Part shown: in pieces, positions 31,861 to 41,469 of the stretch | Layout: each line of letters opens with the position of its first letter | Position numbering within the stretch: the first letter of the stretch is position 1 | Origin: Rhodocyclaceae bacterium | Lineage (GTDB): Bacteria; Pseudomonadota; Gammaproteobacteria; Burkholderiales; Rhodocyclaceae | Assembly (NCBI GenBank): GCA_023230455.1 | Contig: JALNXH010000015.1 | Coordinates: 1 to 64,000, forward strand | Direction of reading: 5' to 3' | Length of the DNA: 64,000 nt | Notes under the pieces: generated by a model | What the model saw: only the letters and a program-made list of their open reading frames with translations | What the model was told of the DNA's origin: nothing | Database searches by the model: none | Translations under genes and position numbers: made by a program

Positions 31861-34700
31861 AACCGATTCTCGCCAAGCTGCCTCTGCGACTGATCCTGCC
31901 TGTGGTCGTGCTGGCCGGCTGGCTGCTAATCTCGACCTTGTCGATGATCTACTCCGACCGCGAAAAACGGCTGGTGCAATTCGAAGAAACCGCCGCGCTC
32001 GCGGTCGGCGAGGCCGCGCGACTGGTACGCAAAGCGGAACAGGATCTGCGCGACAGCCCGGCGGGGGTAGAACGCGAAATCATGTTGCTGGGCAGCGAAC
32101 TGGAAATAGGGCTGCGCAACGCGGCCCTCATCGGCCCCGACGGCCGGGTGATTTTCGCCACGCGCTCCGACTGGGCCGATCTGCCTGCCGACGAAGCGAT
32201 CGCCGGTTGGGACAAAGCCCGTTTCCAACGGGCGACCAACCGCTCCACTGCGGATATCGTGCGCGACGAAACCACCCATCTGTCCTTGCTGATGCCCTAC
32301 GCCTATCCGCCGGTTCCCGGCGAAATCACCAGCCAGCGACGCGGTGCGGTCTATCTCGATTTCGACATCGCCGCGCGCCTGTCCGCAGTGCGTGCGGCCA
32401 ACCTGCGCCAGCAGTTGGTCCAGGCCGCCGCGGCGTTCCTGCTCACCAGTATTCTGATTGCGTTGCTGAACAAATACGTGGCCCGCCCGCTGGCGGCCCT
32501 GTCGGCGGACGCCAAGCGCATCGGCCGCGGCGAACTCGACATCCGGATCGCCACCGAAGGGCCGCGCGAAATCGCCACGCTCAGCGAAGACTTCCGCTTC
32601 ATGGCAGTCCAGTTGAGGACCGACCGAGGCGCCCTGGAACGCGAACGCGCTTTTCTGAAATCGCTGTTCCAGAGCGTGCCCGATCTGGTATGGCTGAAAG
32701 ACCCGGATGGCGTCTATCTCGCCTGCAATCCGCGCTTTGAAAAGTTTTTCGGCGCGGCCGAAGAGCAGATCCTGGGCAAGACCGATTACGACTTTCTCGA
32801 CCGGGAACGCGCCGACTTCTTCCGCGAACGCGACCGCATAGCCATCGCCGCCAATCAGCCAGTAATGAACGAAGAGGATGCCACCTTCGCCGACGACGGC
32901 CACACGGAACGGCTGGCGACGATCAAAACGCCGATGTACGACCCGACGGGAAAGCTCATCGGCGTACTCGGCGTCGGGCGCGACATTACCGCCATGCGTA
33001 AAACCGAAGCTGCATTGCAGGAACGCGAAGAACGCCTGTCGCTCATCTTCCGTCAGGCAATGGATGCCATCGCCCTGGTCGATGCGGAGACCGGCCGCTA
33101 CGTCGAGGTCAATGAGGCGGCACACAATAGTTTGGGCTTCAGCCGGGAAGAATTCGAGGCACTTACGGTCTGGGATTTTGCAAACTCCGCTCCCGATCCG
33201 GAGGCGCTGCGCCGCGGCTTCGAGATGATGCACAGCCCGGAGGGCGTAACGCTCGAAGTCCAGGTCCGCAATCGCGCCGGCACCGTCCGCGACGTCCGCG
33301 TCAGCGGGCGCTCCATCGCTATAAGGGGCAGGAATTACATTTCGCTGATCTGGAGCGACGTCACCGAGCAAAAACGAGCGGCCGGGGAAATCCATCGACT
33401 GGCCTACTTCGATTCGCTCACCGCGCTGCCCAACCGCAGCCTGCTGCTTGATCGCGTCGGCCAGGCGCTGTCCGCCGCACGCGGCGACGAAGGGCAAAAT
33501 ACCTTGTTGCTGCTGAACATCGACCGGTTCAAGACCCTCAACGACGCGCGCGGCCACAACTTCGGCGACATCCTGCTGCGCGCCGTCGCCGGCCGGTTGA
33601 GCGGCCTGATGCGCGAAAGCGACACGCTGGCCCGGCTCTCCGCCGACGAATTCGCCATTCTGCTGACCACTCTCGACCGGCGCGGAGAAAGCACCGGCCA
33701 CGATGCCCTGCGCCTGGCGGAAAGCATCCAGACCGCAATCCGCGCGCCCTTCCGCATCGGCGAAGAGGAGGTCGCCGTCAAGATCAGCCTCGGCATCACA
33801 CTTTTTCCAAACAGCCTCGCCGATACCTCCGTCGATATCCTGCGACGCGCAGATACCGCCCTGCACCGTGCCAAGGAGGCCGGCGGCAACCAGTCGGTGT
33901 TTTTCGGCGAAGACATGGAAGAAGCTGTGCAGCAGCGCTTCCGCATCGAGGGCGAGTTGCGTCAGGCGATTCATTCCGGCCAGTTGCGGCTGTTCCTACA
34001 GCCCCAGGTCAACCGCGAGGAACACATGGTGGGCGCGGAAGCGCTGGTGCGCTGGCAACATCCGGAACGCGGCCTGTTGCCGCCAAGCGTCTTCGTCCCC
34101 GTGGCCGAGGAATCCGATCTGATCGTCGAACTCGGCGCTTGGGTATTTGCCGAAGTCTGCCGACTGCTGGTCCACCCGGACGTCGCCCAGCGGCGCTTGC
34201 GCGTGGCCGTCAACATCAGCCCGCGCCATTTCCGTCAGGCGGGGTTCTCGGCATGGATGAAGAAGGTGATCGCCGACAGTGGCGCCGACCCGAGCCACCT
34301 GACACTCGAAGTCACCGAAGGGTTGGTGATCGACAACATCAACGACGTCGTGGCAACGATGAGCGAACTGGGCAGCCTGGGAATCCACTTCTCGATTGAC
34401 GATTTCGGCACCGGCTATTCATCGCTGGCTTATCTGAAGCGTCTGCCGATCCACGAAATCAAGATCGACAAGACTTTCGTCCAGGATGCGCCGACCGACA
34501 GCGACGACGCCGCACTGGTGGAAACCATCCTCGCGGTGGCGGAACATCTTCATCTCTCGGTGGTTGCGGAAGGGGTGGAAACCGAAGAGCAGGCGGCATT
34601 TCTCGATGCGCGTGGAAAAATCATCCACCAAGGCTACCTCTACGGCCGACCGGAACCGATAGAAATGTGGCTCGCCCGCTGGCGCAAGGTGCCGGTGTGA
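31857..34700 (+). CDS. Membrane sensor with HAMP, two PAS, degenerate GGDEF and EAL domains
   Basis: A 947-residue membrane protein. TM1 is at about 8-30, a periplasmic sensor runs 31-185, TM2 is at about 188-205, HAMP 205-260, PAS 265-385, PAS 390-505, GGDEF 515-685 and EAL 695-940. The cyclase domain is degenerate: SADEF (595-599) replaces GGDEF and NIDRF replaces D(I/L)D.F. The EAL domain keeps EAL (728-730), NISPRHF, EVTEG, DDFGTGYSSL and EGVETEEQ, so c-di-GMP hydrolysis is expected. GTG 31857 overlaps the preceding stop; its own stop overlaps the next GTG. Confidence 0.9.
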   Translation: MKPILAKLPLRLILPVVVLAGWLLISTLSMIYSDREKRLVQFEETAALAVGEAARLVRKAEQDLRDSPAGVEREIMLLGSELEIGLRNAALIGPDGRVIFATRSDWADLPADEAIAGWDKARFQRATNRSTADIVRDETTHLSLLMPYAYPPVPGEITSQRRGAVYLDFDIAARLSAVRAANLRQQLVQAAAAFLLTSILIALLNKYVARPLAALSADAKRIGRGELDIRIATEGPREIATLSEDFRFMAVQLRTDRGALERERAFLKSLFQSVPDLVWLKDPDGVYLACNPRFEKFFGAAEEQILGKTDYDFLDRERADFFRERDRIAIAANQPVMNEEDATFADDGHTERLATIKTPMYDPTGKLIGVLGVGRDITAMRKTEAALQEREERLSLIFRQAMDAIALVDAETGRYVEVNEAAHNSLGFSREEFEALTVWDFANSAPDPEALRRGFEMMHSPEGVTLEVQVRNRAGTVRDVRVSGRSIAIRGRNYISLIWSDVTEQKRAAGEIHRLAYFDSLTALPNRSLLLDRVGQALSAARGDEGQNTLLLLNIDRFKTLNDARGHNFGDILLRAVAGRLSGLMRESDTLARLSADEFAILLTTLDRRGESTGHDALRLAESIQTAIRAPFRIGEEEVAVKISLGITLFPNSLADTSVDILRRADTALHRAKEAGGNQSVFFGEDMEEAVQQRFRIEGELRQAIHSGQLRLFLQPQVNREEHMVGAEALVRWQHPERGLLPPSVFVPVAEESDLIVELGAWVFAEVCRLLVHPDVAQRRLRVAVNISPRHFRQAGFSAWMKKVIADSGADPSHLTLEVTEGLVIDNINDVVATMSELGSLGIHFSIDDFGTGYSSLAYLKRLPIHEIKIDKTFVQDAPTDSDDAALVETILAVAEHLHLSVVAEGVETEEQAAFLDARGKIIHQGYLYGRPEPIEMWLARWRKVPV

Positions 34701-36667
34701 CACCGCATCCGCTCGCAGGCTGGCGCGTTACGCTCGGCCTCCTCCTCACGCTGTTCGCCGCCATTTCGACCGCATGGGCCGAACCGGAACCGACCGCGCG
34801 CATTGCCGTGCTGGCTTATCGACCGAAACTGGAAACCCAGCGCCGCTGGCAACCGCTGGCGGTTTACCTGGAGCAAAGCGTACCCGGCTGGCGCTTTGAA
34901 ATAAACGCGCTGAGTCTGCCGGAGCTCGAAGAGGCCATTGCCCGCAGACAGGTCGATTTCGTGTTCACCAATCCCGGCCATTACGTACTGATGACTTACC
35001 GCAACGGTCTGTCGTCGCCGTTAGCCACGATGGTAGAACGGGCAGACGGGCGAAATCTGGCCGCTTTCGGCGGGGTGATTTTCACCCAGATCAGCCGCAA
35101 GGACATCGCCACCCTCGCCGACCTCAAAGGCAAGACGTTGGCCGCGGCGGCGAAGAATTCACTGGGGGGCTACCAGATTCAGGCGCACGAACTTGCCCAT
35201 CTCGGCATCACGCTACCCGCCGACGCCGACCTCATCGAAACGGGTATGCCGCAGGACCGGGTTATCGAGGCCGTACTGAGCGGACGGGCCGATGTCGGCT
35301 TCGTCCGCACCGGGGTAATCGAAGACTTGGCCCGCGAAGGCAGACTCGATCCAGCCCGGCTGAAGATTCTCAATCGCCAGAAGCTGGCTGACTTCCCGTT
35401 CGTCGTCTCGACCCACCTCTACCCGGAATGGCCGTTCGCGGTAATGCCCAGTATCGACGAGGAACTTGCTCGCCGCACGGCAGCGGCGCTGCTCGCGATG
35501 CCGCACGACAGCGCAATGACGACATCAATCGGTATTCACGGTTTTACCGTCCCCTCCGACTACCGCTCGGTAGAAACGCTATTGCGCGAGCTGCGCGTGC
35601 CGCCTTTCGACAAAATGCCGTCCTTCACCCGACAGGACGTCTGGACGCGCTATCGCCTGGAGATCGCCGGCAGCCTGCTGGCGGGCGGGCTGATCACTAT
35701 CCTGGCCGCCTTCCTGATCGTCGCCAACCGCCGCCTGAGCCAAGCGCGGAGCATCTATCGGGATGTCATGGCGGCACAACCTACCGGGGTCTATCGCCTC
35801 AACGTGTCCGGCCGCGGCCGTTGGCCGAGACTGTTCTGGCGGGCACGGGGTGGCCGGCGCTACCGTTTCGAGGCGATCAACGACCGCTTCTGCGAAATCC
35901 TCGGCGTCAGTCGGGAACAGCTGTACACCGACGCCGGCCTTTTCCGCAAGCGGGTGCACCCTGAGGATCTTGCCGAGTTTTCGCGCCACAACCGCGAAGC
36001 CCGGGAGAATCGCACCGCTTTCAACTGGGAGGGACGGCTGCTTCACGAAGGGCACAGCCGCTGGGTGCATCTGGAATCGCTGCCACGCCGAGCCGACAAT
36101 GGCGACTTGGTGTGGACCGGGGTACTTTACGACATCAGCGAACGCAAGGCGGTGGAGGCGGAACTGCAACGACTGGCCACCACCGATTCGCTGACCGGTC
36201 TGGCCAATCGCCATCACTTCCTCGCCCAGACCAGCCTGGAAATGGCCCGCGTAAAACGCTTCGGCGATCCAGCGGCGCTGCTGATGCTCGATCTGGATCA
36301 CTTCAAGCTGGTAAACGATACCTACGGCCATGCCACTGGCGATACCGTACTCAAAGCCTTCGCCGCCACCTTGCGCGGCTCACTGCGCCAGATCGACCTG
36401 GCCGGACGGCTCGGCGGCGAAGAATTCGGCGTGCTGTTGCCCGGCACGTCGACCGAAAGCGCCCGGCAATTCGCCGAGCGGCTGCGTGAAAACGTCGCCG
36501 CAATGGACGTGCAGGGCTGGGGCAAAACCATTCCGGTCAAAGTCAGCATCGGCGTTGCGCGCATCGCTGCGGACGATGCCACCCCCGACAACGTTCTGGC
36601 GCGCGCCGACAGCGCCCTCTACCGGGCCAAGTCGCTCGGCCGCAACCGGGTGGAAGTGGCGACTTGA
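34697..36667 (+). CDS. PhnD-like periplasmic sensor diguanylate cyclase
   Basis: This 656-residue protein has a signal anchor (about 10-28) and a phosphonate-binding PhnD-like periplasmic domain (35-300; YRPKLETQRRWQPLAVYLEQ, FTNPGHYVLM). A TM helix at about 325-350, a PAS/PAC domain (370-490) and a GGDEF domain (495-656) follow. The active-site GGEEF is at 573-577, preceded by an RQID inhibitory I-site five residues earlier. It should make c-di-GMP in response to a periplasmic ligand. The GTG start overlaps the stop of the EAL protein gene, pairing a synthase with a likely hydrolase. Confidence 0.9.
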   Translation: MTPHPLAGWRVTLGLLLTLFAAISTAWAEPEPTARIAVLAYRPKLETQRRWQPLAVYLEQSVPGWRFEINALSLPELEEAIARRQVDFVFTNPGHYVLMTYRNGLSSPLATMVERADGRNLAAFGGVIFTQISRKDIATLADLKGKTLAAAAKNSLGGYQIQAHELAHLGITLPADADLIETGMPQDRVIEAVLSGRADVGFVRTGVIEDLAREGRLDPARLKILNRQKLADFPFVVSTHLYPEWPFAVMPSIDEELARRTAAALLAMPHDSAMTTSIGIHGFTVPSDYRSVETLLRELRVPPFDKMPSFTRQDVWTRYRLEIAGSLLAGGLITILAAFLIVANRRLSQARSIYRDVMAAQPTGVYRLNVSGRGRWPRLFWRARGGRRYRFEAINDRFCEILGVSREQLYTDAGLFRKRVHPEDLAEFSRHNREARENRTAFNWEGRLLHEGHSRWVHLESLPRRADNGDLVWTGVLYDISERKAVEAELQRLATTDSLTGLANRHHFLAQTSLEMARVKRFGDPAALLMLDLDHFKLVNDTYGHATGDTVLKAFAATLRGSLRQIDLAGRLGGEEFGVLLPGTSTESARQFAERLRENVAAMDVQGWGKTIPVKVSIGVARIAADDATPDNVLARADSALYRAKSLGRNRVEVAT

Positions 36668-36711
36668 TCGAAGGCCGCCGCAAGCCGCCGGCAGACGGGC
36701 ACAATAGCGTC

Positions 36712-37452
36712 ATGGCTCCATTGCGCATCACCACCTACAACATCCACAAAGGCTTTTCCCAGTTCAACCGCCGCCTCACCGTCCATGAGCTGCGCGACCG
36801 TCTGCGAACGCTGGATGCCGACATCGTCTTTCTTCAGGAAGTGCAGGGCGAGCACCTCGGCCATGCCCGCCGCCACCTTCGCTGGCCTGCCCTGCCGCAA
36901 CACGAGTTCCTCGCCGAGGACGTCTGGCACGCCGCCTACGGCTGCAATGTGGAATACGACCACGGCCATCACGGCAATGCCATCCTGTCGCGGTTCGCCA
37001 TCGCCACCAGCCACAACCAGGACGTCACCCATCTGCGCTTCGAGCGCCGCGGACTGCTCCATTGCACACTCCGCGTTCCCGGGCTGACGCAACCGTTGCA
37101 TTGCGTCAGCGTGCATCTCTCGCTGTTCGGCCGCTCCCGCAAGCGGCAGATGGAGGCGCTGGCCGAACGCCTGGAAAACCTGGTACCCGGCGCGGCGCCG
37201 CTGATTGTCGCCGGCGATTTCAACGACTGGCGCAACCGCGCCCACAATCTGCTGGCGGAACGCCTCGACATGCAGGAAGTGTTCGGCGCGGCGCGGCCGG
37301 CGCGCAGTTTTCCCGCCACGCTGCCGCTATTCCGTCTCGACCGCATCTATGTACGCGGCTTTCGTGTCGAAGGCTGTGAAGTGCACCATGGCCATCACTG
37401 GGCGCAGCTATCGGATCACGCACCGTTGTCGGCGCGACTGCTGCCGGCCTGA
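36712..37452 (+). CDS. Endonuclease/exonuclease/phosphatase family protein
   Basis: This 246-residue protein of the EEP superfamily has TTYNIHKG, the metal-binding FLQEVQGEH, GHHGNAILSR, VAGDFNDW and the terminal LSDHAPL. These form a complete metal-dependent phosphoesterase site. The substrate could be nucleic acid or phospholipid. It is directly followed, 2 bases later, by clsB, a frequent pairing, which suggests a lipid role. ATG 36712 is preferred; a TTG at 36664 in frame is possible but adds an unconserved N-terminus. Confidence 0.87.
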   Translation: MAPLRITTYNIHKGFSQFNRRLTVHELRDRLRTLDADIVFLQEVQGEHLGHARRHLRWPALPQHEFLAEDVWHAAYGCNVEYDHGHHGNAILSRFAIATSHNQDVTHLRFERRGLLHCTLRVPGLTQPLHCVSVHLSLFGRSRKRQMEALAERLENLVPGAAPLIVAGDFNDWRNRAHNLLAERLDMQEVFGAARPARSFPATLPLFRLDRIYVRGFRVEGCEVHHGHHWAQLSDHAPLSARLLPA

Positions 37453-37454
37453 CC

Positions 37455-38618
37455 GTGGTCATCGTCCCGCATAACCGGCTAAGACTGCTGGAGAGTGGCG
37501 CCCATTATTTTCCGGCGTTGATCGACGCAATCGCCGCGGCGATCCGGGAAATCCATCTCGAAACCTATATCTTCGCCGACGACCCCACCGGCCGCGCAGT
37601 AAGCGCCGCACTGGCCGCCGCGGCGCGGCGCGGCGTGCGGGTACGGGTGCTGGTGGACGGCTTCGGCGCACGCGACTTCGCCGCCGGCCTCGGCGCCGAG
37701 CTGGCCGCCGCCGGCGCCGACGTCCTGGTCTACCGCCCCGAAGTCGCGCGCTTCCGCCTGCGCCGCCACCGCCTGCGCCGCATGCATCGCAAACTGGTCG
37801 TGATCGACGCACGGCTGGCTTTCGTCGGCGGCATCAACATCATCGACGACCTCGATACGCCACAACAAATTCCGCCGCGCTATGACTATGCAGTGGCGGT
37901 CGAAGGCCCGCTGGTCGGCCGCATCCATGCCGCCGCGCGCCACCTCTGGAACCTGGTGCGTTGGGCGCGCCTGGGCCGCCGTCCGGCGCGCCCCGCTTTC
38001 GTCCCCACCGCTCCGCCACCGGCCGGAACCACCGCGGCCGCTTTCCTCACGCGCGATAACCTGCGCCACCGCCACGACATCGAAAACGCCTACCTCGCGG
38101 CGATCGCGCGGGCGCGGAAAGAAATCCTCATCGCCAATGCCTATTTCCTCCCCGGCCGCCGTTTTCGCCAGGCGCTGATCGCGGCGGCGCAGCGCGGCGT
38201 GCGCGTCGTCGTGCTGTTGCAGGGACGCAGCGAATACCTGATCCAGCATCACGCCACTCGATCGCTGTACGGCCGCCTGCTCGCCGGCGGGATCGAGGTC
38301 TGGGAATACCGCCGCAGCTTTCTCCACGCCAAGGTCGCGGTGATCGACGGCCACTGGGCCACCATCGGCTCGTCCAACATCGACCCGTTCAGCCTGTTGC
38401 TGGCACGCGAAGCCAATCTAGTAGTGGAAGACCGTACCTTCGCCGCCGAATTGCGCGCCAGCCTGACGACCGCCATGGAGGCCGGAGCCCACCGGGTGTC
38501 TCTTGAGGATTTGCAGAAGCTGCCCTGGTGGGGTGTGCTCGGCGGACGCCTGGCGTATTTCCTGGTGCGCCTGGCGGTCGGTTTCAGCCGCCGGCGCGGC
38601 AGCGACTACACCGGCTGA
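37455..38618 (+). CDS. clsB: Cardiolipin synthase B (phospholipase D family)
   Basis: This 387-residue enzyme has two HKD motifs, MHRKLVVIDARLAFVGG (about 113-130) and LHAKVAVIDGHWATIGSSN (about 292-310). It transfers phosphatidyl groups to form cardiolipin. It lacks the N-terminal TM helices of ClsA, as is typical for ClsB. The start is GTG at 37455, 2 bases after the EEP gene, whose homologues (YbhP) neighbour clsB in enterics. The 3' end overlaps the 3' end of convergent gluQ by 13 bases. Confidence 0.9.
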   Translation: MVIVPHNRLRLLESGAHYFPALIDAIAAAIREIHLETYIFADDPTGRAVSAALAAAARRGVRVRVLVDGFGARDFAAGLGAELAAAGADVLVYRPEVARFRLRRHRLRRMHRKLVVIDARLAFVGGINIIDDLDTPQQIPPRYDYAVAVEGPLVGRIHAAARHLWNLVRWARLGRRPARPAFVPTAPPPAGTTAAAFLTRDNLRHRHDIENAYLAAIARARKEILIANAYFLPGRRFRQALIAAAQRGVRVVVLLQGRSEYLIQHHATRSLYGRLLAGGIEVWEYRRSFLHAKVAVIDGHWATIGSSNIDPFSLLLAREANLVVEDRTFAAELRASLTTAMEAGAHRVSLEDLQKLPWWGVLGGRLAYFLVRLAVGFSRRRGSDYTG

Positions 38619-39523
38619 GGCCCCGCCGGCAAGGTGCGCTGCCGCGGCACCTTGCACAGATCCCAATGCGCCAGCGCCCACGCCCACAGTTCTTGCAACG
38701 AGACCTGCGCCAATTGTGGAGGCGGCCTCTGGCCGAGAAAATCGAGCGCGGCACAGAGTACCGGCGCCGCCTTGCCCGCATCGACCGCGACGGCATGCGT
38801 TTGTTTGGAAAGTTTTTCGCCGGCGGCATTCACCGCCACCGGCAGATGAGCGTAGGCAGGCGTCGGCAAGCCGAGGCAGCGCTGGAGAAAAATCTGCCGC
38901 GGCGTCGAATCGAGCAGGTCGGCGCCGCGCACCACGTCGGTCACCCCCTGCTCGAAATCATCGACCACCACGGCCAATTGATAGGCGAAATAGCCATCGG
39001 CGCGGAACAGCGGAAAATCACCGACATCGCGTTGCAGATGCTGCGCCACCTCGCCCTGGCAGGCATCGCTGAAGGTCAACGTTTCGTCGCTGACGCGCAA
39101 CCGCCATGCCCGCGCCGAGCGCCCGCGGGGCAACCCGGAGCGACAGGTGCCGGGATAGCGCGGACCGCCGTCGACGGCGGTTGAACCGGCAAGCCCCAGT
39201 TCACGGCGGCTGCACGCGCAGGGGAAAGCGGCGCCGGCAGCGATCAATTGGTCGAGCGCAGCACGGTAGCGCGGCGTGCGCAGCCGCTGATAAATCACCT
39301 CGCCGTCCCATGTGAAACCGAGGGCTTCGAGGGTGCGCAGAATGTCCGCGGCGGCACCGGCCTGGCAGCGCGGTTGGTCCACATCCTCGATGCGCAGCAG
39401 CCATTCGCCTGCGCGGCAGCGCGCCTCCAAATAACTGCCGAGCGCCGCCGTCACCGAACCGAAATGCAATGGGCCGGTAGGGCTGGGCGCGAAACGTCCT
39501 CGATAAACGGGCGGCAAGGCCAT
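38606..39523 (-). CDS. gluQ: Glutamyl-Q tRNA(Asp) synthetase
   Basis: A 305-residue truncated GluRS paralogue that attaches glutamate to the queuosine base of tRNA-Asp. It has FAPSPTGPLHFGS (HIGH region), a zinc site with CACSRREL and YPGTC, and GEKLSKQTHAV (KMSKS equivalent). The anticodon-binding domain is absent, as is normal for the family. The ATG at 39523 is used; the frame stays open to 40018, but that part is antisense to the next gene. The gene is divergent from the membrane-PAS gene with 78 bases between. Confidence 0.93.
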   Translation of the reverse strand: MALPPVYRGRFAPSPTGPLHFGSVTAALGSYLEARCRAGEWLLRIEDVDQPRCQAGAAADILRTLEALGFTWDGEVIYQRLRTPRYRAALDQLIAAGAAFPCACSRRELGLAGSTAVDGGPRYPGTCRSGLPRGRSARAWRLRVSDETLTFSDACQGEVAQHLQRDVGDFPLFRADGYFAYQLAVVVDDFEQGVTDVVRGADLLDSTPRQIFLQRCLGLPTPAYAHLPVAVNAAGEKLSKQTHAVAVDAGKAAPVLCAALDFLGQRPPPQLAQVSLQELWAWALAHWDLCKVPRQRTLPAGPQPV

Positions 39524-39601
39524 GCGGAAGCGGTGAATACGACGAAACGCGGTAGTATCGCACTCGTCGTTCGCGTCGCAATTGACGAAAAATACAAAAC
39601 C

Positions 39602-40570
39602 ATGATCGGCCTGTCCCCGGAATCGCTGCGCGAAGCACAAGCTGTCGCCCGCATGAGACTGCTCTTCGGCAAAATGCCGGCGGGCATCGTTTCCGCATTG
39701 GTCGGCGTCCTGCTGCTGTTCGTCCTGCTGCTCGACCTGCACGGCGCGGAAGCCGCCAAGGGATGGTCCGCCTACATGCTGGCGGTGGTCGGCTTTCGCG
39801 GCTGGCTCTGGCACGCGTTCCAGGGCGCCCGCCTCAGCCTCCGCAGCCTGATCGGCTGGGAAGCCGCTTACGTGCTTTCGGCGCTGCTGATGGGGATCGG
39901 CTGGGCGGCGCTGAATCTGCTCTTCCTCCCCGGCACCCACATTTACGCGCAGTTCATGCTGATCACCGCGGCAATCATCGTTGCCTTTTCCGGCACCGTG
40001 ACTTTCGGCCTCAGTCACGCGGCCTTCTGGGCGGTCACGCTGCCGACGCTGGTGCCCGCCTTCTATCGCTTCTATGAAGGCATCACCGCAGCCGGTATCT
40101 GGCCAGCCTATTCGCTCCTGCTCTGCGTGGTCGTCGGCGGACTGGTAACAATGCTACAGCTCACCAACCGCCGCAGCATGCTGGAAAACCTGCGCCGCCG
40201 GATCGAGAGCGAAGCGCTGCTGGCGGAACAACAGGCGATCTTCGAATCGGCCACGCTGGGTATCGCAGTGCTCGAACACGGGCGCGTGGTCAAGGCCAAT
40301 CCGCGGCTCGGTGAAATGCTCGGCCTGCGCATCGACAAACTGATGGAATTGCCGTTTGCCGTACACCTGGTCAATCCCAGCGAATTTCCGGCGCTGAGCG
40401 AAGCCGCTGAAGAAATCTTTCGCAAGGGGCACTCGTACCACAACGCCATCCGCCTGCGGCGCGCCGACGGGCGCGAATTCTGGGCCGAAATCAACGGCCG
40501 ACGCATGGCCGGCGGCGGACCCGAGCGCAGCGTCTGGCTGATCGGCGACGCACCGCTACGTCCGTCCTGA
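39602..40570 (+). CDS. Six-TM membrane protein with PAS domain, no output domain
   Basis: This 322-residue protein has about six hydrophobic helices (within residues 27-190, MASE-like), a short coiled linker (SMLENLRRRIESEALLAEQQ) and a single PAS domain (about 210-315). It ends after the PAS core without GGDEF, EAL, kinase or methyl-accepting domain. Such membrane-PAS modules usually head diguanylate cyclases. Here it is complete as an open frame with a normal stop, so it is either a stand-alone sensor or a truncated cyclase. I recognise no named family. Confidence 0.75.
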   Translation: MIGLSPESLREAQAVARMRLLFGKMPAGIVSALVGVLLLFVLLLDLHGAEAAKGWSAYMLAVVGFRGWLWHAFQGARLSLRSLIGWEAAYVLSALLMGIGWAALNLLFLPGTHIYAQFMLITAAIIVAFSGTVTFGLSHAAFWAVTLPTLVPAFYRFYEGITAAGIWPAYSLLLCVVVGGLVTMLQLTNRRSMLENLRRRIESEALLAEQQAIFESATLGIAVLEHGRVVKANPRLGEMLGLRIDKLMELPFAVHLVNPSEFPALSEAAEEIFRKGHSYHNAIRLRRADGREFWAEINGRRMAGGGPERSVWLIGDAPLRPS

Positions 40571-40637
40571 CCGGCGCCAATGGGCATGCGACGCCCGTGC
40601 TAGACTCCGCCGCGCTTTCCGCCGCCATCCTGACATC

Positions 40638-41462
40638 ATGGACCCCACCCTGTTGCTGCACGCCCTGATTCTGGGCATCGTCGAAGGCCTCACCGAATTC
40701 CTCCCGGTGTCCAGCACCGGCCACCTGATCCTCGCCGGTGACCTGATCGGCTTCAACGACGACCGCGGCAAACTGTTCGAGATCGTCATCCAGTCCGGCG
40801 CCATCCTCGCCGTGTGTTGGGAATACCGCCAGCGCATCGGCCGCGTGTTGTGCGGCCTCGGCAGCGACCGAACCGCGCAGCGATTGGCCGTCAACCTAAT
40901 AATCGCTTTCATGCCGCTCGCCGTCCTCGGCCTGCTGTTCCAGAAGGCGATCAAGGCCCACCTGTTCCAGCCGCTGCCGGTGGCCGCCGCCTTCATCGTC
41001 GGCGCCTTCGTCATCCTCTGGGCGGAGAAGCGCGAGCACCGCATCCGCGTCGACAGCGTTGACGATCTCTCGCCCATGGACGCCCTCAAACTCGGCTTTG
41101 CCCAGGCGCTGGCGCTGGTCCCCGGCACCTCGCGCTCCGGCGCCACCATCATCGGCGGCCTGCTCTTCGGCCTCTCGCGCAAGGCGGCGACCGAATTCTC
41201 CTTTTTCCTCGCCATTCCCACCCTGCTCGCCGCCACGGCCTACCAGCTCTACAAGGAGCGCGCCCTGCTCAACGCCGACGACCTCGGCATGTGGGCGGTC
41301 GGTTTCGTCGCCGCCTTCGCCTCGGCCTTTCTCTGCGTGCGCTGGCTGCTGCGCTACATCAGCAGCCACGATTTCACGCTGTTCGCTTGGTATCGCATCG
41401 CCTTCGGCATCATCGTCATCCTGACCTGGCAGTTCGGCTGGGTGGACTGGAGCCAGGGCTGA
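40638..41462 (+). CDS. uppP: Undecaprenyl-diphosphatase
   Basis: This 274-residue inner-membrane enzyme (BacA/UppP) recycles undecaprenyl pyrophosphate for cell-wall and polysaccharide synthesis. It has the EGLTEFLPVSSTGHLIL and PGTSRSGATIIGGLLFGLSR motifs and about eight TM helices. A TAGACT hexamer about 25 bases before the ATG may be a -10 element. The next gene starts 7 bases after its stop, so the two are probably co-transcribed. Confidence 0.95.
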   Translation: MDPTLLLHALILGIVEGLTEFLPVSSTGHLILAGDLIGFNDDRGKLFEIVIQSGAILAVCWEYRQRIGRVLCGLGSDRTAQRLAVNLIIAFMPLAVLGLLFQKAIKAHLFQPLPVAAAFIVGAFVILWAEKREHRIRVDSVDDLSPMDALKLGFAQALALVPGTSRSGATIIGGLLFGLSRKAATEFSFFLAIPTLLAATAYQLYKERALLNADDLGMWAVGFVAAFASAFLCVRWLLRYISSHDFTLFAWYRIAFGIIVILTWQFGWVDWSQG

Positions 41463-41469
41463 GCGGGCG

